DNA of 64,000 bases from Galbula dea (lineage: Eukaryota > Chordata > Aves > Piciformes > Galbulidae), in NCBI GenBank assembly GCA_013399015.1, contig VWZX01010570.1, positions 186,001-250,000 on the forward strand, read 5' to 3'. Position 1 is the first letter of the stretch; every line of letters starts with the position of its first letter. Below are positions 54,301 to 63,915 of the stretch, in pieces. Position numbers and translations under genes: made by a program. The notes beneath the pieces are model-generated. The model did not search any database. It had not been told where the DNA came from and was given only the letters and a program-made list of their open reading frames with translations.

Positions 54301-57300
54301 AATGGATCAGCTTAGCACACCTGCAAAATGTAGTTCACTCTCATGCACTGAGGCTCACACTGGGTGAAAGAGCAACCTGTCTTGGTTGGATCAACTCACA
54401 ACAATTCCTTAATACAAACTTTGGTATATCACACCAAGAACAGATCAGGTCATCCTCATATATTACATACAACTGCAGAACAACAGCAATATCTCACACA
54501 CTCTTTATAATATCCTTTTACCAAAGGGCACTTTGAATCCAAAGAACACTAAGCCATCAACATTTAAAAAAAAAAAACAAACCCAAAACAAAACTGCTGC
54601 TTCACCAAAGCCTTCTCAAAAAGAGCCTTACTATGGAAAGGTCTTATCAAACCAATTAATAACAAAACACATTGGTTCTTGACACTTACAGAGGTCACAA
54701 AGTTTTCTTCAAGACAGCTTACCACCTGACCTCCCAGGTTTGGTGAAGACAGAATTTCTTAATCCCTACCAGAGCACCTGTGCACTGGCTTTTATTACTC
54801 AGGGATAAAGCAACTTTAAATCATCACTTGTTAACGCATTCTCTCAGAAACTCCAACACTTGAGTGGATGATCCAGATGAAATTCAAACAAAGGATATCA
54901 AATAAGCATATCCCGAAAGACACTGCCTTCCTTCTGTGTATGCAGACATAGCATTGCTTGGAGTTAAACCATTTTCTCTGCAAACAAGAAGAAATGTCTT
55001 CACTAGGCAGCTGAATCAGCAACTGCAAGGAAATTCTCCAGATGAGACAGGCTGACAGCTACTTCAAACTAAATCTACTAGAAAAAAATCAATGGCCACA
55101 CTGGCAAGCAAGGAAATCACAATGGCCTGAAATGTCCAAGAAGCCTGAACTAGCCATTCTGATCTCCTCAGGAGCTTCTGCACCAATGCTATGAGGACCT
55201 CCTTATTTGCCTCATTTCCTACAACCGTTTGGAAACTAAAAAAAATCCTACAAGCATCAAACCAGAAAATATTTGCCTGCCAAATGTCTGACATTAATAT
55301 CTCATCTTGTCCTACAGTAGTTGAAAAAGAAATCAGATCCTGACAAACTAATTTTCAGCTCAATATGCTTTTTAACAAAATTTCTTGTAAATTACTTGCT
55401 TCTTTGTGCTGCAATTCAAAAGAAACAAAATATTATTTAAAATAATTTCCCCTGCCTTCTGTTCTACAAGCAAACACAGAGCAGCTCACAAACTAGGGAT
55501 TTAGTTATTTTTCAAACAGGAGAGAGACTAAGAAACAAGACCAAGAAAGGAGAAGATTATATTAAAGTTTTCATGAATTATAAATCCTAAGACCTCTTTA
55601 AAAGTACAGTTTGGGAATACTAAGACTAGGGCTCCATGCACTTACCAACTCTTTTCTCCAAAAGATTTCCTTGCTGCGCAAGTTTGATTGCGTGGATATA
55701 GCCAAAGGAAGACTCATACCCCAGCATTTCACAGTAGATCAGTCTCACCATACATTCTTTCATAAGTCTCTGAAATAACAAAAATAAATTACTATGAATT
55801 TTAAGTCAGCCATGCTTTATGTACTTCTTCAGTGCTCTGAAGTAGAGGAATTTATCTGATAGACACATAAATGGAGTCACACATGCTTTCTAAAAGCCAG
55901 GTATTCCTAAGTTTTCCTTTGCTACAAACCTCTTCTGAGAGCCAATATTAACTTCTGATTTCAAGTGAACTCCCTACATACTGCACTCAGAGACATCATC
56001 TTATTTCGATTAGCATGCATGAGACCAACGGTAGATTAAGTATGACTAATAAAAAATTATTAATTACCTGAAGAGTTAAGATGATCATACTGCTAATGCA
56101 AATTATTTTTTACCAATCACTACTACTGACCTAGGATGGGTTTTCATTATGTGGGAGATAAAACTTTGTTTTTCCCTTCAAAAATTCTCACTCATGGGAT
56201 TGAGGTATGTATTCACCAACTCAAACCAGAATGCATCAACTCCTGCAACTCAAGACATGAGCAACAGGGCATAGTTTCTTATACACAAATTATATACAAA
56301 TATTATAGCACAAATTCATTGCAGGACCATCAGCCTGCAAAAAACATTATCTGATGGAAGCAGTTCATTACCTAGGGTTTTTTATCTGCATTATAACAGA
56401 AACTACAGAATGACAGACTCCGGGCACCACAGTGTTACAGTTTATTCACAAGAAATCAAATCAGTATCCTCACAAGTTCAATCATGCTGCAAAACCATAC
56501 ACATTATTACTTTTTAATACTAATGATTAAATATCTAATTCAACGTTAACTGGTACACTCCACCTGACACAAAGAGCAAGAACACTGGTTTTTTGCACTC
56601 TTGGTCTGCTGTTCCCACTGCCAGTAAACACTAACAGAACTTACAAGTGTTGTGGTGGGAGCTGAAACTGTTGCTTTCAAACTGGCTAGTTCCTGCTGGA
56701 TTAGTTTTTCTTCTTCCTAGAAAAATGACACTTTTTATTTTAATATCACATAAATTTCAGAGGCAAAGTATGAAACAAAAGTCAAAGAAGGTATATTAGT
56801 TTAACAATAACCCAAGTCTTCTCAAAACCAGTGTATACCTCATTCATGGTAGCGCCACCAGACTGCTTGTTTCAAGCAATGAAGGCAATACTTTCGATCC
56901 ATGCTTTCTCACAGCATGTCCCCAAAAAACCACGTTAACTGGCAACTCCTGAATATCACAGAATCAAAGAATGACAGGAGTTGGAAGGAACCTCTGGAGA
57001 TCAGAGCAGTTATGGCTGGAAGGGGTCTTAAAGATAATTTAGTCCAACTCCCCTGCTAAAGTAGGTTCTCCTAGAACAGGCTGCACAGGATCACATCCAG
57101 ACAGGTTTTGAAAGTCTCCAAAGAAGACTCCACAACCTCTCTGCGGAGCCTGGTCCAGTGCTCTGTCATCCTTAAAGGATAAGATCTTTCTTATGTTTAG
57201 CTGAAACTTCCTGTGTTCTAATTTGTGCCTGTTGCTCCTTGTCCAATCACTGGGCATCACTGTCTGGCCCCATACTCTTGACATGTGCCCTTTAGATTTT

Positions 57301-58026
57301 GATAAGCACTGATTACGATCCCCTCTCAAGTCTTCTCCAGGCTAAAAAGCCCCAATTCTCTCAGCCTTTCTTCATCAGAGAAATGCTCCAGTCCCCTCAG
57401 CATCTTCATAGCTTCTGCTGGACTCAAGAGAGACGTAGTAGTTCCTTGTCTCTCTTGAACTAGGGTGGTCAGAACTGGACCCAGTACTCCAGACGTGGCC
57501 TAACTATAGCACAGTATACGGGGAGGAGAACTTCCCTCGACCTGCTGATCACGCTCTCCTTAACGCATCCCAGGCAACTGCACTAAAACCAGGTTTATCG
57601 TCGGGTTCCTAAACTCGGGGAGCCCCGTCCCGCGGTGGAACGGAGAGGCCGGCGTCTTGCCACAGCACAGGATAGTACAGGATACCCACCGCCCCCGCCT
57701 CAGCGGCCCGCAGCGCCCCACCGCACCGCACCGCGTTGGCAGCTCAGGGAGGCCGGGGGGCGGGAAGGGAGAGGAGTAAGGCCCTGTCCCCGCCCGCTTC
57801 GACGCTGCGGGAGGACCAGGAGGCCCGGTCCGGCCTGTCCCGGGGGGCCGCCCGCAGCCCGTACATGCTTGGAGGTGAGCGCTGTGATGCTCCGGATGAG
57901 GCTCCCGAGTCGGGAGGTGGCCGAAACCCTGCCAGGGCCACCGGCGCCCCTGAGCCCGACGCCTGAGTCATGCTGACCCAGCAGCCCGGGCAGCGCGCTC
58001 AGCGTCCGCTCCACCACGTCGCTCAT
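39146..58026 (-). CDS. AP4E1: AP-4 complex subunit epsilon-1, complete 21-exon coding region
   Basis: Large epsilon subunit of AP-4 (with beta4, mu4 and sigma4), a clathrin-independent adaptor that exports cargo such as ATG9A from the trans-Golgi network. Human loss causes spastic paraplegia 51 (established knowledge). All 21 coding exons were placed by reading conserved protein blocks and splice sites; summed length is 3450 bases, giving 1149 residues against about 1137 in human. Layout: N-terminal solenoid (adaptin N domain) about residues 50-620, a poorly conserved hinge about 620-880, and a C-terminal appendage about 880-1149. The start ATG has A at -3 and lies in a CpG island. Nineteen introns have GT-AG ends; intron 11 is AT-AC (U12-type). 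Intron 1 holds a CR1 copy, intron 17 another; the other introns show only A/T-rich low complexity. The gene is convergent with TNFAIP8L3 and divergent from SCG3. Confidence 0.97.
39788..39945 (-). CDS. AP4E1: AP4E1 coding exon 20, residues 1044-1097
   Basis: Acceptor TTTTTAG and donor GTGAGT flank a frame with TTEDFGKLWLSLSNDVKQNI and ALKTLQQKL, part of the C-terminal appendage. Confidence 0.95.
40481..40665 (-). CDS. AP4E1: AP4E1 coding exon 19, residues 983-1044
   Basis: The exon lies between acceptor GATACAG and donor GTAAAT. It ends with the conserved LEFSVTLSLLDFIR. Its middle carries the cysteine cluster ELCQKCVCMDKICTQG (codons at 40576-40608), where the human protein as recalled has no cysteines. 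Confidence 0.93.
41923..42498 (-). CDS. AP4E1: AP4E1 coding exon 18, residues 791-982
   Basis: The largest exon (576 bases, in phase at both ends), between acceptor TTTTTCAG and donor GTAAGA. It codes for the low-complexity hinge (KFKRKSKINE, many Ser, Asp and Glu) and the beginning of the appendage (SCKVWTNDSLLLAVFVSNK). This is the least conserved part of the protein. Confidence 0.94.
42866..43125 (+). repeat. CR1-like LINE tail in AP4E1 intron 17
   Basis: Lies antisense to AP4E1. A frame reading KGMRLTQGRFRPEIRKGFFT and VVGIWNSLSREVV is the CR1 ORF2 C-terminus. The 3' end (GGGTCCCTTTCAGCTC, ATACTATGATAAC) differs from the other copies, so it probably belongs to another CR1 subfamily. It stops about 95 bases from the exon 17 donor. 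Confidence 0.82.
43223..43478 (-). CDS. AP4E1: AP4E1 coding exon 17, residues 705-790
   Basis: Between acceptor TTTTCAG and donor GTAAGT. The hinge segment carries the conserved LKLEGVRRLWGKEGYLPKKE, then an acidic stretch (LSDEDKEKQQLASTLFIGLG) like the human one. Confidence 0.95.
44564..44699 (-). CDS. AP4E1: AP4E1 coding exon 16, residues 660-705
   Basis: Between acceptor CTTGCAG and donor GTGAGT. The frame includes LNFEPYGLSFASS and SGFTGRQSP, both conserved hinge blocks, and ends in the middle of a Glu codon completed by exon 17. Confidence 0.94.
45915..46029 (-). CDS. AP4E1: AP4E1 coding exon 15, residues 622-660
   Basis: Between acceptor TGTGTAG and donor GTGACT. It encodes VDASLSFLDGFVAEGLG and HQRQEEKLSQEK, the solenoid-to-hinge transition. 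Confidence 0.94.
46828..47130 (-). CDS. AP4E1: AP4E1 coding exon 14, residues 521-621
   Basis: Exactly 101 codons, between acceptor GTGATTAG and donor GTAAGA. It forms the last helical repeats of the adaptin N domain, with SSLDTCMRQYAFELKHLCQN and MKSLLPFD clearly conserved. Confidence 0.97.
47381..47499 (-). CDS. AP4E1: AP4E1 coding exon 13, residues 481-520
   Basis: Between acceptor CTGTCTAG and donor GTAAGG. It encodes GFDDGKEDDQLRMSAVQSYL and YPQKFLQVMSW of the adaptin solenoid. Confidence 0.97.
47634..47746 (-). CDS. AP4E1: AP4E1 coding exon 12, residues 443-481
   Basis: Encodes YAPNNEWFIQTMNAVFSVGG and DIPNNFLRLLAEG. Its donor is a normal GTAACT, but no AG lies before its first codon. 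The bases before it, on the minus strand, are TTCCTTAACATCTGGACAC, a U12 branch site followed by an AC intron end. Confidence 0.93.
47747..48529 (-). other. AP4E1: AP4E1 intron 11, U12-type AT-AC intron
   Basis: The 783-base intron opens with ATATCCTTT on the minus strand (48529-48521), the consensus 5' splice site of minor-spliceosome introns. It ends with the branch-site consensus TTCCTTAAC (47765-47757), whose branch A is 11 bases from the terminal AC. Removing it joins AA to A, making the Lys codon (residue 443) of the conserved AEKYAP. No GT-AG pair keeps this junction in frame. A T-run (minus strand) lies just inside the 5' end. Confidence 0.92.
48530..48669 (-). CDS. AP4E1: AP4E1 coding exon 11, residues 397-443
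   Basis: Begins after acceptor CTTCAG with TLELLYRITNGQNVIVIVQK, and ends with GKIAELAE and two bases of a Lys codon, directly before the AT-AC intron. Confidence 0.94.
48955..49064 (-). CDS. AP4E1: AP4E1 coding exon 10, residues 360-396
   Basis: Between acceptor TTACAG and donor GTCAGT. It encodes LKALTYVIQQDPNLALQHQM and ECLDHPDPIMKRE of the adaptin solenoid. Confidence 0.96.
49153..49275 (-). CDS. AP4E1: AP4E1 coding exon 9, residues 319-360
   Basis: Between acceptor CCCACAG and donor GTAAGG. It encodes ILFECVQTIYTIYPKSELLE and KFVLSPKINLKYLG, conserved solenoid helices. Confidence 0.97.
49465..49538 (-). CDS. AP4E1: AP4E1 coding exon 8, residues 294-319
   Basis: A 74-base exon between acceptor GATAACAG and donor GTGGGT, encoding TSELMYDVLDESLRRAEINH. 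Confidence 0.95.
50078..50158. repeat. A/C-rich simple repeat in AP4E1 intron 7
   Basis: Runs of CAAA and AAACC (for example AAACCAAACCAAACCAAAC) with an eight-base C run. Similar A/C-rich patches occur near 46261-46320, 54566-54592 and 254-297; on the AP4E1 coding strand they read as T/G-rich. Confidence 0.75.
50290..50456 (-). CDS. AP4E1: AP4E1 coding exon 7, residues 239-294
   Basis: Between acceptor TTATGTAG and donor GTAACT. It encodes ENSSGYKDLTGSFVTILKQV, FNYHSVPAPWLQIQLLRILG and LLGKDDS. Confidence 0.97.
50951..51110 (-). CDS. AP4E1: AP4E1 coding exon 6, residues 185-238
   Basis: Between acceptor TCCCTAG and donor GTAGGC. It encodes EIVRRKAV, then IAPNQVQHIHDKFRKALCDR and VMAASLHIYLQMIK. 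Confidence 0.97.
51940..52061 (-). CDS. AP4E1: AP4E1 coding exon 5, residues 145-185
   Basis: Between acceptor TTACAG and donor GTATGT. It encodes DLQSTNLVEVCMALTIVSQI and EMIPAVLPLIEDKLQHS, nearly identical to human as recalled. Confidence 0.97.
53486..53559 (-). CDS. AP4E1: AP4E1 coding exon 4, residues 120-144
   Basis: A 74-base exon between acceptor TTATAG and donor GTACAG, encoding YLAVSLFLHENHELLLLLVN of the first solenoid repeats. Confidence 0.95.
55646..55769 (-). CDS. AP4E1: AP4E1 coding exon 3, residues 79-120
   Basis: Between acceptor ATTTCAG and donor GTAAGT. It encodes MKECMVRLIYCEMLGYESSF and IHAIKLAQQGNLLEKRV. Confidence 0.97.
56645..56716 (-). CDS. AP4E1: AP4E1 coding exon 2, residues 55-78
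   Basis: Exactly 24 codons between acceptor TTTCTAG and donor GTAAGT, encoding EEEKLIQQELASLKATVSAP and TTTL. Confidence 0.95.
56956..57579 (-). mobile_element. CR1 LINE copies (nested or abutting) in AP4E1 intron 1
   Basis: Minus orientation, same strand as AP4E1. A short CR1 3' end (about 56956-57002: TCACAGAATCAAAGAATGAC, GGAGTTGGAAGGAACC) directly abuts a longer copy that begins with its own 3' block (TGGCTGGAAGGGGTC, TAGTCCAACTCCCCTGC) and runs to about 57579. The longer one covers the ORF2 C-terminus with disrupted frames. The repeat ends about 290 bases from exon 1. Confidence 0.93.
57865..58026 (-). CDS. AP4E1: AP4E1 coding exon 1, residues 1-54
   Basis: Starts MSDVVERTLSALPGLLGQH, continues with a Gly-rich stretch, and ends SRLGSLIRSITALTSKH at a GTACGG donor. 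The ATG has A at -3 and G-C-rich surroundings, and both protein ends of the exon match human AP4E1, so the start is secure. Confidence 0.95.
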
Positions 58027-58097
58027 GGTAGCTCCAGACTCGACCTACACCCCGCTACCCGGAAAGGAAGAACCAGGCCGGCGCACGGGCCCCACAA

Positions 58098-58160
58098 GCC
58101 CCGCCCCGCACTTCCGGAGCGCGCACCACCCGCTGGAGGCGGGACCGGACGGGGCGGAGC
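58098..58160 (-). promoter_or_regulatory. AP4E1: Predicted AP4E1 core promoter motifs (GC boxes, ETS site)
   Basis: A GC box (GCCCCGCCCCGC, 58098-58109) adjoins ACTTCCGG (58110-58117), which on the gene's strand is the ETS/GABP consensus CCGGAAGT. A second GC box (GGGGCGG) begins at 58151. They lie 70-130 bases before the start codon and no TATA box is evident. The assignment is by motif only. Confidence 0.5.
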
Positions 58161-58560
58161 GGGAAGAGCTCTTGGGCCTGGGGCTGCCCCGCCAGGTCCT
58201 TCCCGCTTCAGGCCCGAGGCCCGACGCCTGAGGGAGCAGGGCGCGAGAGGGCGCAGTGAGGTGCTGGAAGGAGGCGCTCCCGCAGTGGCCGGCTCTGCCC
58301 GGCCGCCTCTGCCCTCCTCCTTGCCGAGCAGGGATAACCCCGCCCGCTCACTGCCGGATGCCGAGCCGAAAGGTGGAGCTGGAACACAGTGTTTAGATCA
58401 GGTCAGCCCGGCGTGGAGTAACGGCAAGACCTACTCGGCCTCCAGGGCGGCTGCCCGCCGGCTGCTATCAGCGATCCAACGAGATTAGAGCAGATCCACC
58501 CTTAGGGAGCACTGCCCGGGCGAGGGCGGCGGGAGCAGGAGTGGCGTGACGGCTGTCCCT

Positions 58561-59202
58561 CCCGCATGAGCTATTTTTTTTTTAATCAGCATCACAAAAG
58601 AAAGACATTTAAAGATGGTTTTCGAAAAAGCAGTGCCTTATGAGAAATATTCTTAAAATGTGGGTAGGAACATCTAGAGATTGGTCTCGGCCGACCCCTG
58701 GAGGAGCTGTTCCTGAGGGGATTCCCGCTCTCCTGACAGCAGGGGTTTGGCGTCTGGGAAGATTTTCACAAGGTACCTCTGCATTCACTTACCCGTGAAA
58801 AGCGTAAATTTATAAGGTTAAAAATTAGGTTTCTTCTGGCTCTTTAGATACTGATTTTGACATTTTGTAGTACTATACCTTTCAAATCAAGTTTAGTTTT
58901 ATGCCACCGTAGCTGAACAGGAGTAGCTGCAGATGCTAAATGAAGTGGAGCCTTGTTACTTTCAGTCATTTGGTACCCAGAGAAGTGATTTCAATTAACA
59001 GAAAAAGACCCTCCTTTGTCAGACATATTCCAGCTCTGCTCTGAAACACTGTAGCATGCCTTCTGGTCCATACAAGACAGCTGCAGGACTGTGTGGCAGG
59101 CATGGAACTGAGTGTTCACTGGCAAAGCAATGAAATGAACAAATGGAAGAAGTGTACCAGGTAGCTTCCATACATATTTTACGCTACAAGGTTTCCCTTT
59201 TT
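58561..59202. other. Intergenic stretch between the AP4E1 CpG island and a CR1
   Basis: AT-rich, with no exon, no repeat recognised and no supported reading frame. Confidence 0.6.
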
Positions 59203-59760
59203 GAAGGGGCCAGCAGGTCAAGGGAGGTGCTTCTGCCCCTTTATTCTGCTCTCGTGAGACCCCCACCTGCATTGCTGTGTCCAGCCCTGGAGCACGCAGC
59301 ACAAGAATGACATACCGCTGTTAGAGCAGACCCAGAGGAGGCCACAAAAACGATCTTAGGGCAGGAACACCTCTGTTGTGAGGACAGGCTGAGAGAGTTG
59401 GAGTTGTTCAGCCTGGAGAATAGAGGGCTCCAGGGAAACCTCACTGCAGCCTTTCAGTCCTTAAAGGGCCTATAAGAAAGATGGGGACAGATTTTAGCAG
59501 GGCCTGTCATGATAGACAGGGGGAGGTTGTTTTAAACTAAAAGAAGGGAGATACAGACTAGACACAAGGAAGAAATCTTTACAATGAGGGCAGTGGCACA
59601 GGTTGGTCAGAGAGGTAGTAGATGGAAAAGTTTCAGGTTAGGTTGGACAGGGCTCTGAGCAGTGTGATCTAGTTGAAAATATCCCTGCTCACTACAGGGG
59701 GTTGGACTGGATGGCCTTCAGAGGTCCCTTCTAACCCAAAGCATTCAATGATTCTGTGAT
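59203..59760 (+). mobile_element. CR1 LINE fragment (about 560 bp)
   Basis: Plus orientation. It opens with GGGGCCAGCAGGTCAAGGGA and CTTTATTCTGCTCTCGTGAG, carries CAGGCTGAGAGAGTTGGAGT, GGGGGTTGGACTGGATGGCC, GGTCCCTTCTAACCC and ends ATGATTCTGTGAT. Frames are broken. Confidence 0.95.
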
Positions 59761-62700
59761 AAGTGCATCTAACCCAGCCATGTTTACCTTCTTTGTTTGG
59801 ATATGCCTTTCCAAATTTGTGTAGTGAAATCTTCAGCCAATTGCCAGAAAACATATTCAGATAATCTTTATTGTATTTTTTAGCAGAACTGTTTTCATTT
59901 CACTCTTCTTCCCGTGAACAAGGAAGAAGTCTAGTGCCACTTAAAAGTGTGAGTCAATCGTCTTGCCAAAGACAGCAGACTAAAACAATACTGTATCTGT
60001 GTGGATTTGGACTACTAGTTCCATTTTAGAAACCCATGTATGCCTTTTCCAGTTACATACATTTTTCTGAAACAATATGACTTGGCATGTTCTGCTTTGT
60101 ATTTCAGTTCAAAGGCAATTATTTTTTTTCTAGAGAATATGGAAGAAACTGAAGTAACCCCTTCTGAGCTATGTGTTTCCAAGGAAGAAGTATTCATTCA
60201 TCTCCAACATATGTCTGGTCAGAAAATCGTGCTGAAATTCAAAGCTATAAATTGATTTATTATCGGGGGAAAAAAAAGCCAAATGGGAACAGACTGAGGT
60301 TAGTAGTTTTAAAAGTAAAAGTTGCCATTTCCTTGAAGCTAAGATGAAAGATTCGGACAGGTTTTTAAAGTTCATTTAAGAATATCTCAGTTAAGAATTG
60401 CTCATGTAAAGACATTATATTATGTTGTAGAAGCTAGAAAATCTTGTAAGCTTTTGTGACTGTTTGAGGGTTAAGGCTGATTGACCACCACCCAGCAATG
60501 GACGCTCCCCATTACTCCCCTTTTCTCCCCACCAACTGCCTAGAAGTCCTCATCACCTTAGGTGATGTAGAAATAAATGCTGTATTTAAAATGACTTGTA
60601 GAGTACAAACCTTCAGGTTTGTGTGTGGTTTATTTCTCACACTGTTGATGATTGTGTTGAAATCGAGAGGACTATTCATAGTGCACACATGCAAAATATA
60701 TGCCTGAGTAAGATCACCAGTAAGTTGTCCAACTTTTTTTCCTTTAAGCACTAGAATATTTAGTATATCATTTAGTATAATAAGAGATAAAGTAAAAAAA
60801 GCAAATCCACAAAAGTAAGGAATGTCTACCATTTAGGCATAAACTTGGCAAGATGGGTTGTTTAGTTGTTTGGGTTTTTTTCTGCTTTTGTTTGCCTTCT
60901 GTTTTCATAAGCTAGATTAGAAAACCCTTGAAGTGTGATTATAAAGCAACTGCAAAAATAGCACTGAAAGGCTGCATTTCAGTTATTGCTCCAGGCTCCA
61001 TGTCAACTGCACTCACTACAATAGAAAATGTTACAGTTGCCATTTCTGTAAGTTCTCATTGCTATCTGATAGGTGAATGGTATTCTTTCCAGCTCATGAA
61101 TCATCACTGGAAATAAATAGTTCTAGAATAGAAAATGGGTTGATTGTATATGAGCCAAAATATAATCCAAAATAGAAGATCTTAAGCTCTTCACTGTATT
61201 GTCTCTGCACCAGGAAAGGAAGCGTGTAGTATTAGATGATGTAAAAGATGCCAAATGAAAATAGAGATTTAGTGAGAAACAAAGGCAGCACTTTTGCTCA
61301 GTCATTTTTCTATGATGACTAAACATATTTTATCATAATTATCAGAGATTATGTACTATCTGTCATGTGTCATACAAGCATACCAGTGCACTAGCAGGGC
61401 GTACTGGGCCTGCAAAAATAAGCGTGTGGCATTGCAGGTATGCTCTGTGCTTGCCAGTTACAGCAAGTGTCTGCAAGGAAGACACTTCTAGGGGAAGCTT
61501 CATTAAGAAGGAAATGGTTTGTATCTGAAGTTTTAGGCTTGGCTTTCCTGGCATTTTTTTTTTTACTTGCAATTTCAAGAACTCAAGTCGCTATTGCAGT
61601 TATACTCTCTTTTAATTACAGCAGGGTTTGAATTCTTTTCTCCCCTCACCATCAGTTGCAGTCCCTACAGAGTCTTGCATAGTTTCTTGTTAGAGAGGCT
61701 TGGCAAAGCAGAAGGAGGTATAGCACTAAGGAACTAACAAACCTTGAGGACTTGGGAAATAGTATAGAAAGGATCTTAAATAGAAATAGCTGTCACATAA
61801 ACAGAAAGATATATTGTAAAATAAATACATTTGGACACAATTAGACATGATGATACACAAAAACCATATGGAGACATATCATAAATAGGTGTATATTTAA
61901 CCAGCAACTTCTTGGCACTGTTGTCACCAATTGGAGTTCCTTCTCTGATCTCACTGCTTTACAGCTATCTTCATTTCAGCATGTCTGAAATACACTTACT
62001 GCTTTTGTATTGTGTGAGGCCTTTCGTCTGATTGACTAAAGATGTACAGTCCTAGAAATGTATTCAAGATTACAATGCATTGCTGAAAATATTCAAAAGT
62101 AACAGAAGTAAACATCAGGAAGGGTAAATGTAGAAGAAAACATTTTTTGAATACTGAGAACATTAGATAGGCAATGAACTATTGAATTAATGCAAAGCTG
62201 GAAGAGACTATCAAGTCACATTGAAGAAAGAACTTATCTTTTCATTCTTCTACATCAATCATATTCTGTTTTGAGATTCCTGTTGATGTGTGTGTATATA
62301 TACATATGGGCTAAAGATGCTAGGGGAAGAAGTTACTTTATGCTTTCTTGTGGAAGCTGCTTGTCTTCAGTGCTTCTAAAGTGATGGAAGTTTCTGTCTA
62401 AAATAAGTTTCCTTGTAGGTTACCAAGCAATGTGTAAATAAGGCTATTTTGTTCTCACAGACGACTACGCTTGAAAGGTTTTTATCCAAAAGATCTTATA
62501 ATTCCTAAATCTGGTACAGTTCCAAGAATAGAAGCCCAACTCTCAGTAAGGATTCTGAGCTTACCAGTGAATTTCTGATTGCTCTAGGTCACAAGCAGAT
62601 GAACTTATACAAGTGATTCTGATGTAAACTTAGAGTGTCAGATTTTATCGCTAGTTCATCTAACTTATGTGTGAAGGTTAGCGGTTATGTTATGTTAGCA

Positions 62701-63394
62701 GTTGCTAACAGGGAAAAAAAGATTGCAATTTTTTTGTGCTTGTCGTTCAATTAATTATCATTTTCCTATGGTTTTGTGTTCTTTGCAGCTTATACTACAA
62801 TAATATTCAACATTGCTAAGGGATTGAACAGTTCCATTGTGTTTCTGGTTTCCCATTGTAAAAGCACTGGTCCTCTTCATCTCTTCAAATACTTTTTAGC
62901 CTTTTTTTTAGCACTTAGCAAGTACAGAGATGTCTGATGTTAAAGCATTTTCAGCTCACCCCAACATGTATGCATTTATGACTACAGAATGGTGAGGTCT
63001 TTTTTGAAGAAAAACCACTGTGATTTATCGGAAGGAGATCCTATAGCTCTGAAAAGAGCTATCACTCCAATCCTTTGTTCTGCCATAAAACTGTGAACGT
63101 CTTCCTCTGAGCCCTAGGGATTTGTTGATATTCTGCCTCTGCAAGGGCTAGACTTTAATTTATGAAAATGTTCAGAATTGTCTTACATGCTTATTGTCAT
63201 TTGTGCTACTGCTTTTGTTAAATTTGAGTTTTGAAGAGCAAGATGCACTGTAATTAAACGTTAGGTGTCGTTTTTGCAGTAAAATGAATCACTGAAGACT
63301 GGGCCTTTGCTGTGTAATTCAGCCCCGTGGAAAGGCCGTGCAGGACCGAATTTCACAATTACAGCCCAGCCGCTTCGGACTGACTTTCCCCGTA
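59761..63394. other. Intergenic stretch upstream of SCG3
   Basis: AT-rich, with no exon or large repeat recognised. It separates the AP4E1 and SCG3 promoters. Short reading frames here have no known domain. Confidence 0.55.
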
Positions 63395-63732
63395 AAAGCG
63401 CTCTCAGGGGAGGTAGGGCCGGTGGGATTTCCCGGAGCCTGCCTGCCTAGCATCCCCCTGCGAATGGGGAGGATACCCCCAGATCTCTCGCATCCGCGGC
63501 GTCTGCCACACGGGCCTCTCTCACGCCCCAGTAGCAGGAGAGCAAGGGCCTGGGCCGCGGAAGCGGAGCGGGCGCGCATGCTCCGCAGGGCGCGGCCCTC
63601 CCTCGTCTCCTCCCCCCTGCCCGGGGCCTCCCGCGGGGACAGCCTCGACCATTTCTGCGGGCGCGGAGACGAGGGGCCGAGCCGGCACAGCAGCGGATTT
63701 CCAGAGCGCCGCTGTTGGCTCCGCTCTGCGGC

Positions 63733-63758
63733 TTCAGCACCGCGGCGTGGACAGCGCC
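63733..63758 (+). promoter_or_regulatory. Bipartite RE1/NRSE (REST binding site) with expanded spacing
   Basis: TTCAGCACC (63733-63741) and GGACAGCGCC (63749-63758) are perfect matches to the left and right halves of the RE1 consensus. The canonical site has 2 bases between these halves; here there are 7, adding 5 and bringing the half-site centre distance to the expanded class reported for REST. It lies about 160 bases before the SCG3 start codon. REST silences neuroendocrine genes outside neurons and endocrine cells, which fits a granin gene. Confidence 0.72.
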
Positions 63759-63915
63759 CGCCAGGCGGTGGCTCCACGGCACTTCGGGGCCGGGGCTGGG
63801 ACCGGCACCGGGGGCGCGCAAGGGCGGTGCGGTTGGCGCAGGCAGGACATTCCGCGGGCAGCGGCCCTCGTCCCTGGGCCAGGCTCGCCCCCCGAGGGGG
63901 CTGGGCAGCAGCAGG

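Larger units (their letters stand above)
57600..58560. promoter_or_regulatory. CpG island over the AP4E1 promoter and first exon
   Basis: GC content and CpG density rise sharply here against AT-rich flanks, spanning the start of intron 1, exon 1 and about 530 bases upstream of the AP4E1 start codon. This is the usual form of a housekeeping promoter. Its upstream half could also fire in the plus direction, but no plus-strand gene is supported. Confidence 0.88.

Noticed and set aside
57970..58488. 172-codon plus-strand frame in the AP4E1 CpG island
   Set aside because: GC-rich DNA has few stops; the translation is Arg/Pro/Gly/Ala-rich with no domain, and there is no supporting splice structure.
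63742..63758. Canonical RE1 with the usual 2-base spacing
   Set aside because: Placing the right half directly after the left half with 2-base spacing gives GGCGTGGACA, a poor match; only the 7-base spacing gives two perfect halves.
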